Positions 43,761 through 51,181 of a stretch of DNA of 64,000 bases are shown in pieces. Source of the DNA: Agromyces hippuratus. GTDB taxonomy: Bacteria; Actinomycetota; Actinomycetes; Actinomycetales; Microbacteriaceae. Made by a program: the position numbers and the translations under genes. The stretch lies in NCBI RefSeq assembly GCF_013410355.1, contig NZ_JACCFI010000001.1, positions 2,976,001-3,040,000 on the forward strand, written 5' to 3'. The number at the start of each line of letters is the position of its first letter. Within the stretch, counting starts at the first letter, position 1. The notes below the pieces were generated by a model that had not been told where the DNA came from, did not search any database, and worked only from the letters and a program-made list of their open reading frames with translations.

Positions 43761-44102
43761 TCAGCCGGTTCTGGCGGTGCCGACGAGCGTCGCCCGGAAG
43801 CCCATCTCATCGAGCCTGCGCCACACCACAGACGGATCGACTGCAGCTCCATCGGGATCGCTGAGGAGCAGCACGAGGTTGCCGTCTGCATCGAGGGTCG
43901 GGTCCTTGAGGCGTCCGGCGATGCCCAGCGACTGCAGCGCGAAGAGAACGAAGGTCATCGCCGACCAGTACATCGCGATGCCCACGATGCCGGCTGCGTG
44001 AATCGAGATCTCGACGATCGGACCACCACGCCCTGTCTCGAGATTCCGCATGATGAGGTCAGCGTGCTCGAGCTCGTTGAAAACGGCGTCCTCGTCATCC
44101 AT
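43761..44102 (-). CDS. 113-residue hypothetical protein at the end of the AICE operon
   Basis: Starts at ATG 44102, overlapping the integrase stop by 8 bp, so it is the last gene of the integration operon. The acidic N-terminus (MDDEDAVFNELEHADLIM) is followed by one hydrophobic segment (about residues 36-58) and a C-terminal half rich in beta-branched residues. No family is recognised. A role in excision control or simply cargo is possible; nothing in the sequence decides. Confidence 0.6.
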   Translation of the reverse strand: MDDEDAVFNELEHADLIMRNLETGRGGPIVEISIHAAGIVGIAMYWSAMTFVLFALQSLGIAGRLKDPTLDADGNLVLLLSDPDGAAVDPSVVWRRLDEMGFRATLVGTARTG

Positions 44103-45261
44103 CGTGTTCCTCCGATCGCACCGTAGCGGCGACCTCTGTCAGCAGCTCATCCATCGCCGAGGCAGCGTTGGCAAGTGTCGTCGGCATCACGTGCGCGTAG
44201 AGATCGGTCGTGATGCTGAGCGTTGAATGCCCGAGAAGGTCCATGACCACGCGCGGCGGCACGCCTCGTTCGAAGAGCAGCGAGGCGCACGTGTGCCGCA
44301 GATCGTGGAATCGGATCCGCGGGACACCGGCCGCCAGGATGAGGGCCTCGAAGTCTCGGCGCAGGTTGCTCGGTTCGATCGGGGTTCCGAGTGACGTGGT
44401 GAAGACGAGATCGAGCGCGTTCGTCCGATCAGTGCCCTGCAGTTCGGCAGTCTGCGAGGCGCGATGCAGCTCGAGTGACCGCGCGGCGGATTCCGGGATC
44501 GGAACACTGCGACGAGATCGTGCCGACTTCGGCGGTCCGAAGACGCGGCCATGATCCGAACCGAGTCGCTGCATCGTCTGCCGAATATGAAGCAGACGCG
44601 CGTCGAGATCGACATCTGACCAGCGGAGGCCGAGCAGCTCACCGCGTCGCAGCCCGACTGAGTAGGCGAGTTCGAACAGCGAATGAAGCCGATGCCCGAC
44701 TGAGATCGTGCGGAACTGTGCGACCTCCTCCCCAGACCATGGCCGGCGTTCAGATTTCTCCAGGCGTGGTGGACGCACGAGCGTTCCGACGTTCCGGGAG
44801 ACGATCTCTTCCCGCATCGCCTCCGACAGCATCGAGCGGAGCACTGCGTGCGTCAGCTGAGTGGTTCTTGCCGACACCCCAGTTGCCTGTACAGCCAGAT
44901 GGAGCTTGCGTACATGAGCCGGGGTGAGGCGCTCGAGGCGAACGTCCCCGAGGCTCGGAATGATGTACTTCCGCAGCACCCACCCGTAGTTCGAAAGCGT
45001 GGCAGGCCTCAGCGTCGCAGCTCCATTGGTGAGCCAGTGAGTTGAGTAAGTGTCGACGGTCCAGCTCGAACCGGCCATCGGCACGCCGCGTTCGGTGTTG
45101 GCAATCAGCTCGCGGAGCTTGGCGTTGACCTCAGCGCGGGTTCGTCCGTACACCTCCTTGCGGACGCGTGCACCGTCGGGCCGCAGGACATAGCTCGATC
45201 CCACCCAGCGGCCGTCTTTGCGTTGATAGACGCTTCCTTCGCCGTTCGCGCGCTTGCTCAT
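44095..45261 (-). CDS. int: Tyrosine-type site-specific integrase
   Basis: 388 residues. An N-terminal arm-binding domain (GEGSVYQRKDGRW) and a SAM-like core-binding domain (about residues 65-160) precede the catalytic domain, which has the full set: R205 in GLRRGEL, K245, H319 and R322 in FHDLRHT, H345 in LLGHST and Y355 in DLYAHVM. It should recombine attP with the 3' end of tRNA-Arg(ACG), whose duplicated sequence flanks the element. Its start overlaps the excisionase stop (45258-45261), so both are made together. Confidence 0.96.
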   Translation of the reverse strand: MSKRANGEGSVYQRKDGRWVGSSYVLRPDGARVRKEVYGRTRAEVNAKLRELIANTERGVPMAGSSWTVDTYSTHWLTNGAATLRPATLSNYGWVLRKYIIPSLGDVRLERLTPAHVRKLHLAVQATGVSARTTQLTHAVLRSMLSEAMREEIVSRNVGTLVRPPRLEKSERRPWSGEEVAQFRTISVGHRLHSLFELAYSVGLRRGELLGLRWSDVDLDARLLHIRQTMQRLGSDHGRVFGPPKSARSRRSVPIPESAARSLELHRASQTAELQGTDRTNALDLVFTTSLGTPIEPSNLRRDFEALILAAGVPRIRFHDLRHTCASLLFERGVPPRVVMDLLGHSTLSITTDLYAHVMPTTLANAASAMDELLTEVAATVRSEEHDG

Positions 45262-45443
45262 CGGACGGTACTCGCCTGAGTGAGTCGTTCGGCATACTCC
45301 CGAACAGCAATCACCGGGATCCGCCGCGATCGACCGATCTTCACGCTCGCGATCGCGTTGAGTCGCATCAGGTCGTACACGGTCGAACGGCCGATGCCCA
45401 GCGCGTCGGCGACCTCCTCGGGGGTCAGCATCAGCTTTTCCAT
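45258..45443 (-). CDS. Excisionase, helix-turn-helix (MerR/AlpA-like)
   Basis: 61 residues from ATG 45443 after GAGAGGTGATGAG. MLTPEEVADALGIGRSTVYDLMRLNAIASVKIGRSRRIPVIAVREYAERL is a winged HTH_17/excisionase-type domain spanning the whole protein. In AICEs the equivalent Xis binds near attL/attR and directs Int toward excision. The frame extends upstream to 45815, but that is antisense-like sequence in the rep gene. Overlap with int by ATGA fits the classical xis-int pair. Confidence 0.92.
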   Translation of the reverse strand: MEKLMLTPEEVADALGIGRSTVYDLMRLNAIASVKIGRSRRIPVIAVREYAERLTQASTVR

Positions 45444-45447
45444 CTCA

Positions 45448-46857
45448 TCACCTCTCTTCGTTGTTGGTTGGCTTGTTACTGCGGCGGCTATCTCGCCACT
45501 CGCGAGCGGCAGCGGCGGATTCTGCGGCGAGGGCGGCGTCTCCAGCTGACAGCCAGCCCATGCCGGCGAAGCTCCACTGGCTGACGACGAGCGTCGTTTC
45601 CTCAGCGTCGGCAGAAGCCGGATCGATGACGGTGGGCGTCTGGGAGCGCTTGCGCTGCCAGTCCCGACGCGCCGAGCGCAGGCGGCCGAGCGTCGTCGAG
45701 TAGCGGCGCGATTTGGTGGAGAAGTGGCCTCGGAAGCCGAGCATCGACTCCCAGCGACCGAGTAGGCGGTAGTCACTCTCATCATCGAGAGCGGCGATTC
45801 GACCAGCGTCGGCAACGATCCGTCGAATCGTCGAGATGTGGGGCCTTGCCGTGCCTGAGGCTCCGGCCGACAGGTCTTCGGTCGCCTTGGTGGCGTACTT
45901 GGCGATGTAGGCGGCGACAGCGCGGTCAGTCAGTCGTCCATCCTCCGTCTCGACCTGTCGGTAGACCGGCCTGGCATCGCATTGGGAACCCCACCGGAGC
46001 GACCGCGCTGTCAGCTCGCCGGGAAGCGGAGCAGCGACGACCTCAACACCTCGGGCAGCACGGCGCGCAAGATCTGCGAGCTGGTCGGCGGAGGTGGGCA
46101 CGAGAGGCGAAGGGAAGGGATCGAGCTCAGTACCATCACCGTCGAGGCGGATGAGCGCGTGGAAGTGAACGACGCCGCGCCGTTGAAATTCTGCGACCTT
46201 CGCGAACTGCACTCGCACGAGCTTCCTGGCCGATGACTCGCTCACACCGAGAGAGGCCGCAAGTTCGCGGCGCAGCCGAATGATGAAGCGCCGCCAGAGT
46301 TCGGGCGCGTGCCATTGCCACGTGATGTGCGATTCGTAGTCGTAGCACTCGACGCACAGGGGCTCGCCAACGGCGGGGGAGTCGTGGTCGTGAATGGACA
46401 TGCACCATGTGGGCCGGCCGTGGGAACACAGCTTGCGTGCACGGGGGCGACAGCGCGCGGAACCTTGACCCGGCTTCTTCGCGGCATGAACGGCACCGAA
46501 GGAAGGCGCGGTGAGCGTGACGAAGGCAAGGGGATGCTCGCCGACCGAGTCGGGAACACCCTTTGATCCACCGGCTGCACCCGCGACGACGAGGTGCCAC
46601 ATGTCCGCTTTGTATTCGTAGCTGCACGATGGGCAGCGAGCTGCGCGCCGGTTGCCGCAGCGAACATAGGTGATGCCATCGGGCTCAGCGGTCGACGAGT
46701 AGTGGGCGATCTGGTCGCCGGTGCGTGCATCGAATGTTGATGTCGTGCCGACGAGCCGAACCGGCTGCGCGCAGAATCCCGTGCTCGAGGCCTGGTTCAT
46801 CCAGCGCTCGAAGTCGGGCCGGCGCAGCCGGTTCGTCACCTCGTCGATGTAGGCCAT
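45448..46857 (-). CDS. AICE replication initiator protein (RepSA-like, HUH endonuclease type)
   Basis: 469 residues from ATG 46857. A cysteine cluster (C67, C75, C78 in VRCGNRRAARCPSCSYEY) suggests zinc binding. The metal motif RGVVHFHALIRLD carries H231-x-H233, and the catalytic helix AYIAKYATK carries Y317 and K320. These fit rolling-circle HUH nucleases such as RepSA of pSAM2. It would nick a double-strand origin and drive replication of the excised circle. It ends 4 bp before the excisionase start, giving the rep-xis-int order standard for AICEs. Confidence 0.9.
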   Translation of the reverse strand: MAYIDEVTNRLRRPDFERWMNQASSTGFCAQPVRLVGTTSTFDARTGDQIAHYSSTAEPDGITYVRCGNRRAARCPSCSYEYKADMWHLVVAGAAGGSKGVPDSVGEHPLAFVTLTAPSFGAVHAAKKPGQGSARCRPRARKLCSHGRPTWCMSIHDHDSPAVGEPLCVECYDYESHITWQWHAPELWRRFIIRLRRELAASLGVSESSARKLVRVQFAKVAEFQRRGVVHFHALIRLDGDGTELDPFPSPLVPTSADQLADLARRAARGVEVVAAPLPGELTARSLRWGSQCDARPVYRQVETEDGRLTDRAVAAYIAKYATKATEDLSAGASGTARPHISTIRRIVADAGRIAALDDESDYRLLGRWESMLGFRGHFSTKSRRYSTTLGRLRSARRDWQRKRSQTPTVIDPASADAEETTLVVSQWSFAGMGWLSAGDAALAAESAAAAREWRDSRRSNKPTNNEER

Positions 46858-46858
46858 G

Positions 46859-47254
46859 TCAGTTCAGGTCAACCAGGGCCGTGCAGGGCACGACATCGAG
46901 TCGAGCCGCGAAGTGTGCTTCGTGTTCGTGGAATCGGCAGGCGCGCTGCTCGTCTCCCTCTCGTTCCTGTGCGGAGTTCCACGCCTCGATCTGCCAGTCC
47001 TCGCAGCTCGCATCGGCAACGACGAGAGTGTCGTCGAGCCCCGGAACCCGCCGGCTGTCCAGAAGGCTGGCTTGGTCCGCGCCCAGCTTGAGGTTGCAGA
47101 AGTCGTAGCGAGCTTTGTCGTAACCCGCCGAATAGGAGGTGGACCCGGCGTCGTAGGTGTTGCTCCCGACCGCATGGCCGGCCATGAAGACCCCTGCTGC
47201 GAGCGCGAGCGCTGCGGGAGCCGCAAGCATCGCGAGCCGACGTTTCGTATTCAT
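46859..47254 (-). CDS. Small secreted or membrane-anchored AICE protein
   Basis: 131 residues from ATG 47254, after GAAAGGAGAAGAA. A signal sequence or anchor (RRLAMLAAPAALALAAGVFMAGHAVG, about residues 5-30) precedes a polar domain with four cysteines (in FCNLK, ASCEDW, RACRFH and VPCTAL) that could form two disulfides. No family is recognised. Sandwiched by overlaps between tra and rep, it probably has a conjugation-related role such as mycelial or cell-to-cell spread (spd) or entry exclusion. This is inference from position. Confidence 0.65.
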   Translation of the reverse strand: MNTKRRLAMLAAPAALALAAGVFMAGHAVGSNTYDAGSTSYSAGYDKARYDFCNLKLGADQASLLDSRRVPGLDDTLVVADASCEDWQIEAWNSAQEREGDEQRACRFHEHEAHFAARLDVVPCTALVDLN

Positions 47255-48654
47255 TCTTCTTCTCCTTTCGTGGTGCGCCGTGAACGACGCGACCGTGAAG
47301 CCGAGGCGGGTTCTGCCGCGGCGGGTTCTGGGACGACGATGGGGATCTGCTCGGGCGCTGCGAAGTCACGTGCAGCGTCGCGGATCATCTCGTCCGTCAC
47401 GATGCCGGCGCGTACACGGACGGGATCGCTGCCGTCTTCTGGAACCACGAACCCGACTCCCGGCATGGTCGGAGGAATGTGATGGCAGAGGGCGCCCTTC
47501 TCGCGCATGCCCTCACCGAGGACCATTGCGGTCTCCATCGCATCCCGGAGACGCAGTCCGATCGTCTGCGTGAAGAGTCCGCGAGCGGGCAGCGTCTCCT
47601 TCCGGGGATCCTGCAGGCATGCGAACACGGTGTAGCCGACCGCGCGGCCTTGCGAACACAGCAGCGCAATCGCATTGTTCGCTCGACGCATAAGGTCGCG
47701 GTCGGCTTGGTAGGCGGTGAGCGCTGCCATCTCGTCGATCAGCACCACGACGTGCGGACTCTCGAGAGATGCCGCGTGCTGTCTCGTGTTACCCGAAAGC
47801 TCGAGTGCCCGAGCCTGCATCGCAGCGACTGCTTCCTCGAGGAGCTGGACGGCCGATTCAGGGGTGCGAGCGAAACGGGTGAGCAGTTCCGTCCCCATCC
47901 CGAGCTCCATTGCCGACTTGAGGTCGATACCGTGCACCTGCACGAGACCAGACCTGATGGAAGGTGCGAGACCGAGGATGAGGCCCCACACGAGCGAAGC
48001 CTTGCCAGACCCAGACGAGCCGGCCACGAGAGTTTGGGGACCAAGCCGCATCGTCCAGAGCGCCCCGTCCTCGCGAAGGCCGAGCGGGATCGCTCGAAGC
48101 TCTGCGCCTTCCGAAATCTCGACGATGAACGGCTCTTCGAGCGGGTCGTGGAAGGCGACCATCACGGATGTCCCGGCTGATGACGATGAGACCGAGACGC
48201 GACGTGCGCCGAGATTCTGTGCGATCGCGTCAGCGTTGAGTGCGAGCTGCTCACGAGTCATTCCCAGCGGGATGCTCACGGTCATCCAGAGAACGTCGGG
48301 TCCCCACGAGTAGCGGGTGAATTCCGGAGCCACGCGAGGTCCGTTCGTGACCTGGACCGAACAGCCCAGCCGAATCATGAGCTCCGGCCACGCGCCACTG
48401 AGCCATTGGATGTAGTTGGCGTTCCTGCGATGGCGCTGGTGGTCGTCCAGTGTCAGGCCGTGGCGATAGCGGCGGAACAGGTGAACCACGACCCACCCGG
48501 CCGCCATGACCCCGAGGGCGAGCGTGACTTCGGTGATCCAACCGACGAGGACAACCGCGACCGTGTAGATCACGGAGAGGGCGCGATGACGCGACCAGGT
48601 ATCTGCCAGCGCTTGACCCCACCACCGAAGCTCGCCCCCGAGGTCGACGGACAT
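47251..48654 (-). CDS. FtsK/SpoIIIE-like DNA translocase, AICE transfer protein (TraSA-like)
   Basis: 467 residues from ATG 48654; the longer frame lies in the upstream gene. Two N-terminal membrane helices (about residues 27-60) anchor it. The ATPase domain has Walker A AGSSGSGKAS (211-220), with Ala in the usual Ser/Thr place after the lysine, and Walker B VVVLIDEMA with D307/E308. AICE Tra proteins move double-stranded DNA between cells through a hexameric pore. It overlaps both neighbours (1 bp with the upstream gene, ATGA downstream). Confidence 0.92.
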   Translation of the reverse strand: MSVDLGGELRWWGQALADTWSRHRALSVIYTVAVVLVGWITEVTLALGVMAAGWVVVHLFRRYRHGLTLDDHQRHRRNANYIQWLSGAWPELMIRLGCSVQVTNGPRVAPEFTRYSWGPDVLWMTVSIPLGMTREQLALNADAIAQNLGARRVSVSSSSAGTSVMVAFHDPLEEPFIVEISEGAELRAIPLGLREDGALWTMRLGPQTLVAGSSGSGKASLVWGLILGLAPSIRSGLVQVHGIDLKSAMELGMGTELLTRFARTPESAVQLLEEAVAAMQARALELSGNTRQHAASLESPHVVVLIDEMAALTAYQADRDLMRRANNAIALLCSQGRAVGYTVFACLQDPRKETLPARGLFTQTIGLRLRDAMETAMVLGEGMREKGALCHHIPPTMPGVGFVVPEDGSDPVRVRAGIVTDEMIRDAARDFAAPEQIPIVVPEPAAAEPASASRSRRSRRTTKGEEE

Positions 48655-49052
48655 CACTCGCCCCGCTTGGCTGCGATCGCTGGCTTCATGTCGGTGGCAC
48701 GAAGGGAGAACGCGACGCGTGGGCGGCCGCCACCTTCCTTCACGTAGGGCGTCACCGAGAGACCGTCGAAGACGACGGGCCGGAACGGCAGGCCGTTCAT
48801 CTCCGGCGGCGGGGTCGGTTCCACGGCCGAGGCGATCTTGACGCTGACCTCGCCCTGACCCTTGCGGGCTTCCGGATCGGCGTCGATGACACGCACGGTC
48901 CACATCGGCTTGCCGCTGACCTTGTCGTGCTGCTGGCCCGCCTGCTGACCATCCTCGGTCCAGTCGATGACGCGCTCGACTTCGCCGACCATGAATGCGC
49001 CGGCCGGAAAGAACGCCCCGAAGTCCACCGGGATTGCTGACTTGATTGCCAT
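48654..49052 (-). CDS. Plasmid replication, integration and excision activator (Pra-like)
   Basis: 132 residues from ATG 49052, with AGGAGT upstream. MAIKSAIPVDFGAFFPAGAFMVGEVERVIDW, MWTVRVIDADPEARKGQGEVSVKIA, LPFRPVVFDGLSVTPYV and RPRVAFSLRATDMKP match the family annotated as the pSAM2 Pra-like activator. In pSAM2 Pra switches on replication, excision and transfer genes. It is the first gene of the seven-gene minus-strand operon, which places it to control the rest. The promoter lies in the 49053-49206 divergent gap. Confidence 0.82.
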   Translation of the reverse strand: MAIKSAIPVDFGAFFPAGAFMVGEVERVIDWTEDGQQAGQQHDKVSGKPMWTVRVIDADPEARKGQGEVSVKIASAVEPTPPPEMNGLPFRPVVFDGLSVTPYVKEGGGRPRVAFSLRATDMKPAIAAKRGE

Positions 49053-49132
49053 GTTCGTACTCCTCTGTATTCGTCCACCGGGTACTGATGTACGCCTTGG
49101 CGACAGCTTTTCACCAAAGTTAAAACATGTCA

Positions 49133-49152
49133 AGAACTGGAAAAGCAGTTCT
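49133..49152. promoter_or_regulatory. Inverted repeat in the AICE divergent promoter region
   Basis: AGAACTG and CAGTTCT (perfect 7-bp arms, 6-bp centre) lie between pra and the regulator candidate; a TAGCTAGCTA palindrome follows at 49159-49168. Position suggests operators controlling the transfer/replication operon. Confidence 0.45.
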
Positions 49153-49206
49153 CCCATTTAGCTAGCTATTCGCTGGTAGATTGACGGCGAGCAGATGGAG
49201 CATTCG

Positions 49207-49905
49207 ATGGCAGACTCAGCGCAGTCGGCGGGCGGTGCCGGCCGGCCTGAAAAGCAGGGCTGGGGCGTCATTCCTGGGCCGGTCCATCGGCTCCTGGTGC
49301 GGCTGACTGAAAAGGCCCGCGCAATCGCAGACGGCCAAGATGTCAGCGAATGGCCGCCGGCTGATACGCCCTCAGACTTCGATCCGTACTTTCGCAAGAC
49401 GTTGGCAGCCACCCAGGCGCTGCATGAGACAACGACAGATTTGCGGTCGCTGGTCTCGGCTTGGGCGCACAAGTACCACCAGCCGAAGCCAAACTTCAGC
49501 GATCTAGCACGAGCCCAAGGCGCTACTCCGCAGGGCCTCTACAAGCGCTACAAGCAATCAACGCGGGATGCGATCGATGAATTGCTCTCTGACGAACCAC
49601 AGATCGCGGTGATTCTAGATGCGTTCCCAAGCCTCCGGCTCGTAGACCTCCGAGGTCTGAGTACTCCAATTGACCGTGCCCTCCGAGATGCACACGCCAG
49701 GATTACGTCAGCCTCAGCGTCTTCGCCCTATGAGGATCGCTTGGCACACGTGCTCGAAGTGCTTGAGGCTGTTGCAGCCGTCAACGGGCTCAAGCCCGAC
49801 ATGCAGCAGGTTCACGACCTGCTCGTCGAAGTTGACATCGAGCCCACTGACGAGAACATTGCGTCTATCCGCGAAGGACTGCTGAACGGCACTTCGCAGA
49901 GCTAG
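49207..49905 (+). CDS. Putative AICE regulator with helix-turn-helix-like segment
   Basis: 232 residues from ATG 49207, six bases after GGAG; ATG 49195 is possible. The middle segment PNFSDLARAQGATPQGLYKRYKQ (about residues 94-116) looks like a helix-turn-helix. The N-terminus is Gly/Ala rich and the C-terminus helical and acidic. It does not look like the GntR-type KorSA of pSAM2. It is divergent from pra across a palindrome-rich gap, the usual place for the repressor that keeps an AICE quiescent. That role is inferred. Confidence 0.6.
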   Translation: MADSAQSAGGAGRPEKQGWGVIPGPVHRLLVRLTEKARAIADGQDVSEWPPADTPSDFDPYFRKTLAATQALHETTTDLRSLVSAWAHKYHQPKPNFSDLARAQGATPQGLYKRYKQSTRDAIDELLSDEPQIAVILDAFPSLRLVDLRGLSTPIDRALRDAHARITSASASSPYEDRLAHVLEVLEAVAAVNGLKPDMQQVHDLLVEVDIEPTDENIASIREGLLNGTSQS

Positions 49906-50125
49906 TTCGGCGAATCGCGGAGAGTCAGTGCGCAAGTTGCGCTCAAAGAGACTGCTCGCTTTCGCGTGCGATCAAGTATCACTGAGATCCGAACGCTCTT
50001 GCTTTGTGCTTTCACTGCAACGGCGCAACACCCCGACCTGTCCTCCACCACAGGGTTAACCACGTCTTCAAGCGGTTCAGCTCGGGTCGTCGACGGATCG
50101 GCTCCTCTCCCGTAATGTCATCGGT

Positions 50126-51181
50126 GTGGTAAGCGAAAAGGTCCGCATCTCGGCAGTCGATCTCTTTTGTGGCGCAGGGGGGTTGTCGCAAGGACTCCTA
50201 GAGGCTGGCATCCAGGTGGTCGCTGGTATCGACATTGACCCTGCTTGCGCCTTTCCCTTCGAGTCGAATATCGAAGCGCCTTTCATTGAGATGGATGTTC
50301 GTAACTTGACGGCTGCGCATCTTGAACCGCTCTGGTCCGAAGGCTCTATCCGACTGTTGGCGGGATGCGCCCCGTGTCAGCCCTTCTCCCCGTATCGGCG
50401 GGGGATAGACACATCGAAGGAGGCGCAATGGCCCCTTCTTCGAGAGTTCGCGCGGCTAGTCGAAGAGGTGCGGCCCGAACTGGTAACGATGGAAAACGTG
50501 GCCCGGATCGGTACCTCCGCGATCTTTGCTGAGTTCGTTGACGACCTCAAGGGGCTCGGCTACGAAGTGAGCTGGCAGAGCTGTTATGGACCACGATTTG
50601 GGCTCCCGCAACACAGACGTCGACTGGTCTTGATTGCCTCTCTAGTCGGAAGAATTGAGGTGCCCAACGGTGACCTGGAACAAGGTTCCTACCGCACCGT
50701 CCGTGATGCGATTGGAAGCCTGCCTGCGCTTGAGTCTGGCGGCAAAGACGCAAACGACCGTCTACATGTCGCACGCCGGCTTTCGCCAATCAACATGCAG
50801 AGAATCGCAGCGTCTGTACCTGGAGGAACTTGGGAAGACTGGCCCGAGGAACTCCGCGCAGATTGCCACCGTCGAGCCACAGGGGCATCGTTCAAGAATG
50901 TTTATGCGCGCATGGAGTGGGATCAGCCGTCACCCACGATCACGACGCTCGCGCATAACTTCGGCGCCGGGCGATTCGGGCATCCTGAGCAGGACCGGCC
51001 CATCAGTCTTCGCGAAGCCGCGCTACTTCAGGGATTTCCTCGGGACTACAAGCTTGTGAGCGATGCCCGCCGAGTAAGTGCGGCTGAAATCGGTCGCCTC
51101 ATCGGAAACGCAGTTCCGCCGCCAATTGCAAAGGCCGTCGGCGAGACCATTCTTAGCAATGTGAACGGGGTACCTGTTTGA
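50126..51181 (+). CDS. DNA (cytosine-5-)-methyltransferase of the cargo restriction-modification system
   Basis: 351 residues from GTG 50126. All C5 motifs are in order: DLFCGAGGLSQG (12-23), catalytic C84 in CAPCQPFS, MENV (122-125), QHRRR (162-166), TITTLAHN, and IGNAVPPPIA (326-335) with a target-recognition region at about 170-265. It should protect host and element DNA from the partner nuclease. The stop overlaps the ATPase start as TTGA (51178-51181). Codon use is far less G/C-ended than in host genes, a sign of transfer. The 220-bp upstream gap contains no gene. Confidence 0.94.
   Translation: MVSEKVRISAVDLFCGAGGLSQGLLEAGIQVVAGIDIDPACAFPFESNIEAPFIEMDVRNLTAAHLEPLWSEGSIRLLAGCAPCQPFSPYRRGIDTSKEAQWPLLREFARLVEEVRPELVTMENVARIGTSAIFAEFVDDLKGLGYEVSWQSCYGPRFGLPQHRRRLVLIASLVGRIEVPNGDLEQGSYRTVRDAIGSLPALESGGKDANDRLHVARRLSPINMQRIAASVPGGTWEDWPEELRADCHRRATGASFKNVYARMEWDQPSPTITTLAHNFGAGRFGHPEQDRPISLREAALLQGFPRDYKLVSDARRVSAAEIGRLIGNAVPPPIAKAVGETILSNVNGVPV

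Noticed and set aside
49207..49905. TetR assignment for the island regulator candidate
   Set aside because: The HTH-like segment is central rather than N-terminal and the flanks lack TetR features, so only a generic regulator call is made.
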